The notes below the pieces were generated by a model. The model saw only the letters and a list, made by a program, of their open reading frames with translations. It was not told the DNA's origin and did no database searches. From the NCBI GenBank assembly GCA_026261815.1, contig JAMPIT010000484.1, positions 16,652,501-16,716,500 of the forward strand: a DNA stretch of 64,000 bases, in the 5' to 3' direction. Position 1 is the first letter of the stretch. Each line of letters opens with the position of its first letter. Below are positions 59,901-64,000 of this stretch, one piece after another. The DNA is from Monarcha castaneiventris obscurior. Taxonomy: Eukaryota; Chordata; Aves; Passeriformes; Monarchidae. The translations under genes and the position numbers were made by a program.

Positions 59901-62900
59901 AGGAATTTGCCTGACAGAGCTTCTATTTGAAATGTGAATCCTCTGCTTCTGCTTCAGTGCCAAAAGCTAATTGCAGCAGCATGTGCAATACCTTGTGTGC
60001 CAGAAAGGCAGATGAAGCTTTCTTCAAAGTAATTCAACTTGAAAATCAGAGGTCATCTCACCTGATCTTCAGGATGATTCTTTCAGATTAATGTAGCACC
60101 TGTCAGGAGATTACCAGATCCAGGTTTCCTTTCTTCCTCAGGGAAGACACTTCCTCCCCTATAAATGTGGTACAGATACTCTGTGTTTTGGGTCAGAAAC
60201 AGAGTAAGGAGGGGGAGCCACCAGTACCTTGATATTTTTGACAGATAAAAGCCATAAACAAGATGAGTTTGTAGGCTTATATTACTTTTTAGTCAAAGGT
60301 TATTCTTTTTCCCCATAAAATGTTATTAAAATCATTGCATTAAAAGAAATCTTCCAAATAGTCACCATAAATTCTATACAGAAAGATCCACAGGTAGCCA
60401 AGAGGTACAAACTAGGGTTTAAAAAGAAAAACAAAAGGAAAAATATTAGCAATAAATCTTTCACACTGTCATGCAAAGAAAATGAAACACAATTTTAAAG
60501 TCATGGTTTTTCTCCTACCTCACAACTGCAGTTGGAATTCCAGTAGCAGTTGCAATGTTAGTACCTGCTGACTACTGGCATCCATAACTGTGGAGGGGAA
60601 TTGTGTGATCCACTGAAGTCAGCAGTCTTAAATTTCAAAAAGCCCTAAATTTCAGTGCTCACACTCAGATTATTTTGGGGCTTGGAGTGATTTACCCTCT
60701 TGTCATATTTTCTTGACATAAAAGGAATTAGAATGACTTTTTGGTAGTGTTGCAACAATTAGCCTACAGTTAGTAAAATGCGTCTGGAGATAAGAATTAA
60801 AAGTACAGGTGATACCTGTTTTGAGAATGGAAGGCAGTTTTATTGCAGTAGCTGGCATTGCATCAAAGGAGTTCAAAATGGGAGAGACCAACTTAACCAT
60901 AAAGAAATGCCTTTGAGAAGGTTGCATGAAGAGCAGCTGGATTTCTGTCTAAATGTACAGCATCTTTCCTGAATAGGCTTGAAGTAATGATTGAGTTGGG
61001 ATTAAAGGTGTGAGAAACTTCCCTGAATGTCAGTCTTTGAGGAAAAGCTGAAAAACCTTTCTCTGTAGCCTGATACTGCCATGCTCAGAAGTGTTTGCTA
61101 CAATTCCCATTTATCAGTTCCTAACTAAGATTATTGGCCTTCATCTCATCATCTTCATTTTAAGAAATAATTTCCTGTGTAGCATTGCATCAGTACTTTA
61201 TTAATTTCTTTATAGATTGCAGCTCCTGCAGTTTTTTATATAACTTAAAATAACTTAATTCTGTCAAAGAAAAGTATCAGGTTGTATTAGCAGAGTCTCA
61301 TTTTGACAAACATGTTTTTTTAATGTATTTAATTTTCCATGGATTTCTGTATTGTATTTCCATCAAAGTCAATTTTAAAGTCTGTACATAGTTTATGTGA
61401 ATCACTGCTAGGATCATTTTCTTTCCCTTCACCATCTTTATTTGTGTAAGAGAAATACAATTGATATTGAATGAGGCTTTGATATACTGAGGGAAGGAAC
61501 ACAAGAAAAATTGATGGCTGCAGAATTAAAGCTGAAAAGGTTGAGGTAAAGTGGACATTTTTGGAGCAAAGGAGATGAGATCTTGCACCCTCCAGAGATG
61601 TGATGAGCTCTCCCAATCTGTTCTTCAAGATTGCATTGAGTTTGCATCTGAAAGATTTTTTTTTTTAAGTAAAACGACATATTTCTGCAAGGCTCCTCTA
61701 GGAAGAGTTGTCCTGACTTGTGGTTTTATGAATTCTAAATGCTGTGGTGTTTGTATTGTAAATATATGGACATACTAGAAATTAGAACTATTCTTCAAAA
61801 TTACCATTAAACCCAAGCTGGTTTTCTTCCTAGAAGCCCAGTTAACCTTGAGCTGTGTGTTCATCCCTTTCAGTATTAAAAAGCCCTGTATTTTTGTCAG
61901 TTGGCTGGATTTCATATTACTTGAGAGAAAATTATCTAGGGATTTTAGGTGGTGGATTTTTAAAATTCTTTTCCCCCAAAGAAAGGAAAATTGTGAAGAC
62001 TTTTATGTAGAAGGGGAAGAATGTCTAAATGCCAGCTGGAGGTATCCCAAACAGATGCAGTCAAGATAGGCTTGGTGATATTTTGTAGGTATACTTGGGA
62101 AATCATTTTGAAGGGCAGTTCAGTGTGAAGGCAGAATGAAAGAGCACAAGAATTTGCTTGTAAAAGAAAGTATTGTGGAGACAGGAACTGTCAAATAAAC
62201 AAACCAGCACATTATGTAATTTTTATGCATGCTCTGTTTTGGAGAAATACTGCCTGGCAGCTGGGGCTCTTCTATTCCCCCAGTGTTTGATAATAGAGAG
62301 GGAAAGTGGGCCACTGACTGTCATTGCCATCTCAAGCATTATGTTTTCAGTCCTTCACAGGCAAAAATATTATTGCTACAAATGGAGTGTACAAACCTGC
62401 ACTTCCACCTGCACAGTAAATGGCTGCATGTTTGTGCTCCAGCCAAGACACCCTTATTTGCTGGGAGCAAGTGTTGTGCAGGATTAACATAGTATTAGAG
62501 AATGAGAATCTTCTGGGCTGGAAATCCACGGTGTTAAGGGATTTAACTAAAAATAGGGTATTAGATAAGTTTCCCAGGGATGCTGCTGCAGTTGTGTTGA
62601 ACATTATTAAGCAGAAGATAATACATTTGTCACGTTATGAGTAATGAGTGCAGGCACTGCTTCAGCCCAGCTCTCCAGAGAGCTGAGAGGATGTGAACAG
62701 AACCTCGTCAGGCTGGGGTTGGCTTGGCCAGGTTTTCCTGGGGAACTTCATTAGAGCTCCATCACTGCCCTGCAACTGCAGTGCACACACAAGTGGCTTT
62801 GATAATGTTAGTGGGGAATAATTTGTTCATATCTGTGTGCTGAGGGGAAATCCCTCCTTTGTCAATGTACTTTAGGGGTGGCAGTGTGCACACATGTGAA

Positions 62901-64000
62901 TGACAGGGTATTTTGGAGGTTGTTTAGATACTTGCATTCAGGAGAGCTTCTGTGAATGAATTTGACCAGCATTAACATTAAAAAAAAACAAAAAAAAAAC
63001 CAAAAACCCTTTGCAGTGATCTCTTACTGATGTTACCATTTTTTAGTGTTATATTTTTTGACGTTCTGTGATAAGTAGGCTCAACTGGCAGCTGCAGGTA
63101 AAGATTACCTAGTGTGTCCTTATTTTCACCTTTTTCATTTGGTAAATAGTCATTTTCATCTTTGCAGCTGCAGTTTTCAGGTACTGGTCCTGGGCCACTG
63201 ATAACTTGTGTTTGGTAGGTTTAATCAAAACAAAGAGTGAAACCATCACTTTCACAATGTAGCATTAGAACTTAGAATTTGGTATTTGACATGAAACTGC
63301 ATTGAAGAAGGAAAGCTGTTCCCTTTTTTCCATTCAAAAGATAATTGATTTTAGCAAAGAACTGAGAATGTGGAAATTGCAGCTTGTCAGTAGGGTGTTT
63401 CAATGACCATACAGTGCTGCCAGGGCAGGTGAACAGGGCTGAGCTGTATTTTTGAGATGTGATGGCTTAGGGATATAAATAAAGAAGGAAAACCTGATTA
63501 GGCAAAGTTTCAAAAAAGAATGATGGAGTTTGGAAACTTCTGGGTAACGTTTAAAAGCACCATGGTGAGCAAAGGTGGCTGAGCTTCCTCCAGACTGCTG
63601 GTTCTCTGTGGCTGTTGTTTTAAGCCAATTGCTCAGAAAGAGAGACTGGATTGCCTGGAGCCTTCTGTTATTGCTCCTCACAATTACTCTGCAGTACCAG
63701 AGAGGTTTTTCTCAATAAAATTTTTCATTTGCCATCAGGAACAAGTCTGTGCAGAATGTTTCCCTCTCTGATTACAAAATTAAATTGACTTTTGCTTTTC
63801 TTTTATAGTCCATGACAGAAGGAGTGCCAAGGTAGTTGGTGAGGGCACCTCTTCTGAAGTTTTTTTTTTTTTTTCTTTAAGACTATCAAGAACTTAAATA
63901 TAAAATGTCTAGGAGTGAAGTATCAAAGTTACATAAGGCAAAAGCAGGAAAACGGTTAATTCGTGTGTTGGGTTTTTTTGAATTTACTCCTAATGTGTGT
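56944..64000 (+). other. DOCK3: DOCK3 intron, partial (runs off the window)
   Basis: It starts with the donor GTAAGTA. The next exon should begin with a G completing Glu, followed by His-Leu-Gly-Leu-type codons. No such exon is present up to 64000. The sequence is AT-rich, with an A/C-rich simple stretch near 62980-63006 and a (T)15 run at 63860-63874. No repeat family, RNA gene or other gene could be named in it. Confidence 0.88.
63860..63874. repeat. (T)15 run
   Basis: Fifteen consecutive T in the last visible intron, with no recognisable attached element. Confidence 0.9.

Noticed and set aside
1..64000. CRISPR array, bacterial operon or phage features
   Set aside because: The tandem arrays have no spacers, and the spliced gene with CR1 elements shows this is a vertebrate chromosome.

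Overview
The window looks like bird chromosomal DNA, most likely from a songbird. The evidence is the many CR1 LINE fragments in both orientations, a tRNA-Ile-derived SINE with a CR1 tail (TguSINE1 type, known to me from passerines), and an avian-type LTR. It lies inside one vertebrate gene on the + strand, DOCK3 (dedicator of cytokinesis 3, also called MOCA). The species cannot be fixed from the sequence alone.

Five coding exons can be read with intact splice sites and a continuous frame: 14960-15043, 23149-23189, 24994-25049, 27309-27405 and 56795-56943. Together they are 427 nt and about 142 codons. They encode the N-terminal SH3 domain and the start of the following helical region. The first coding exon (about 12 codons by family comparison) must lie upstream, and the exon that completes the last split Glu codon must lie beyond 64000. 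No other protein-coding gene, tRNA, rRNA or CRISPR array was found on either strand.

Layout: 1-14959 is intron sequence upstream of the first visible exon. It holds a perfect 16-copy 9-bp minisatellite, a strong hairpin, a CR1 body fragment, an X-box-like inverted pair and the SINE. From 15044 to 27308 there are four exons separated by introns of 8.1, 1.8 and 2.3 kb. From 27406 to 56794 there is a 29.4-kb intron with most of the CR1 copies and a solitary LTR-like block whose upstream part carries a 78-bp tandem array. Exon 56795-56943 follows a long pyrimidine tract, and the rest is another unfinished intron.

Nothing seen amounts to a new biological system. The best leads are the tandem array inside or beside the LTR, the perfect 9-bp array, the X-box-like inverted repeat, the GC-rich intronic hairpin and the composite SINE. 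The long open frames on both strands at 3.3-4 kb and 52.4-53.4 kb are artefacts of tandem repeats whose unit length is a multiple of three.
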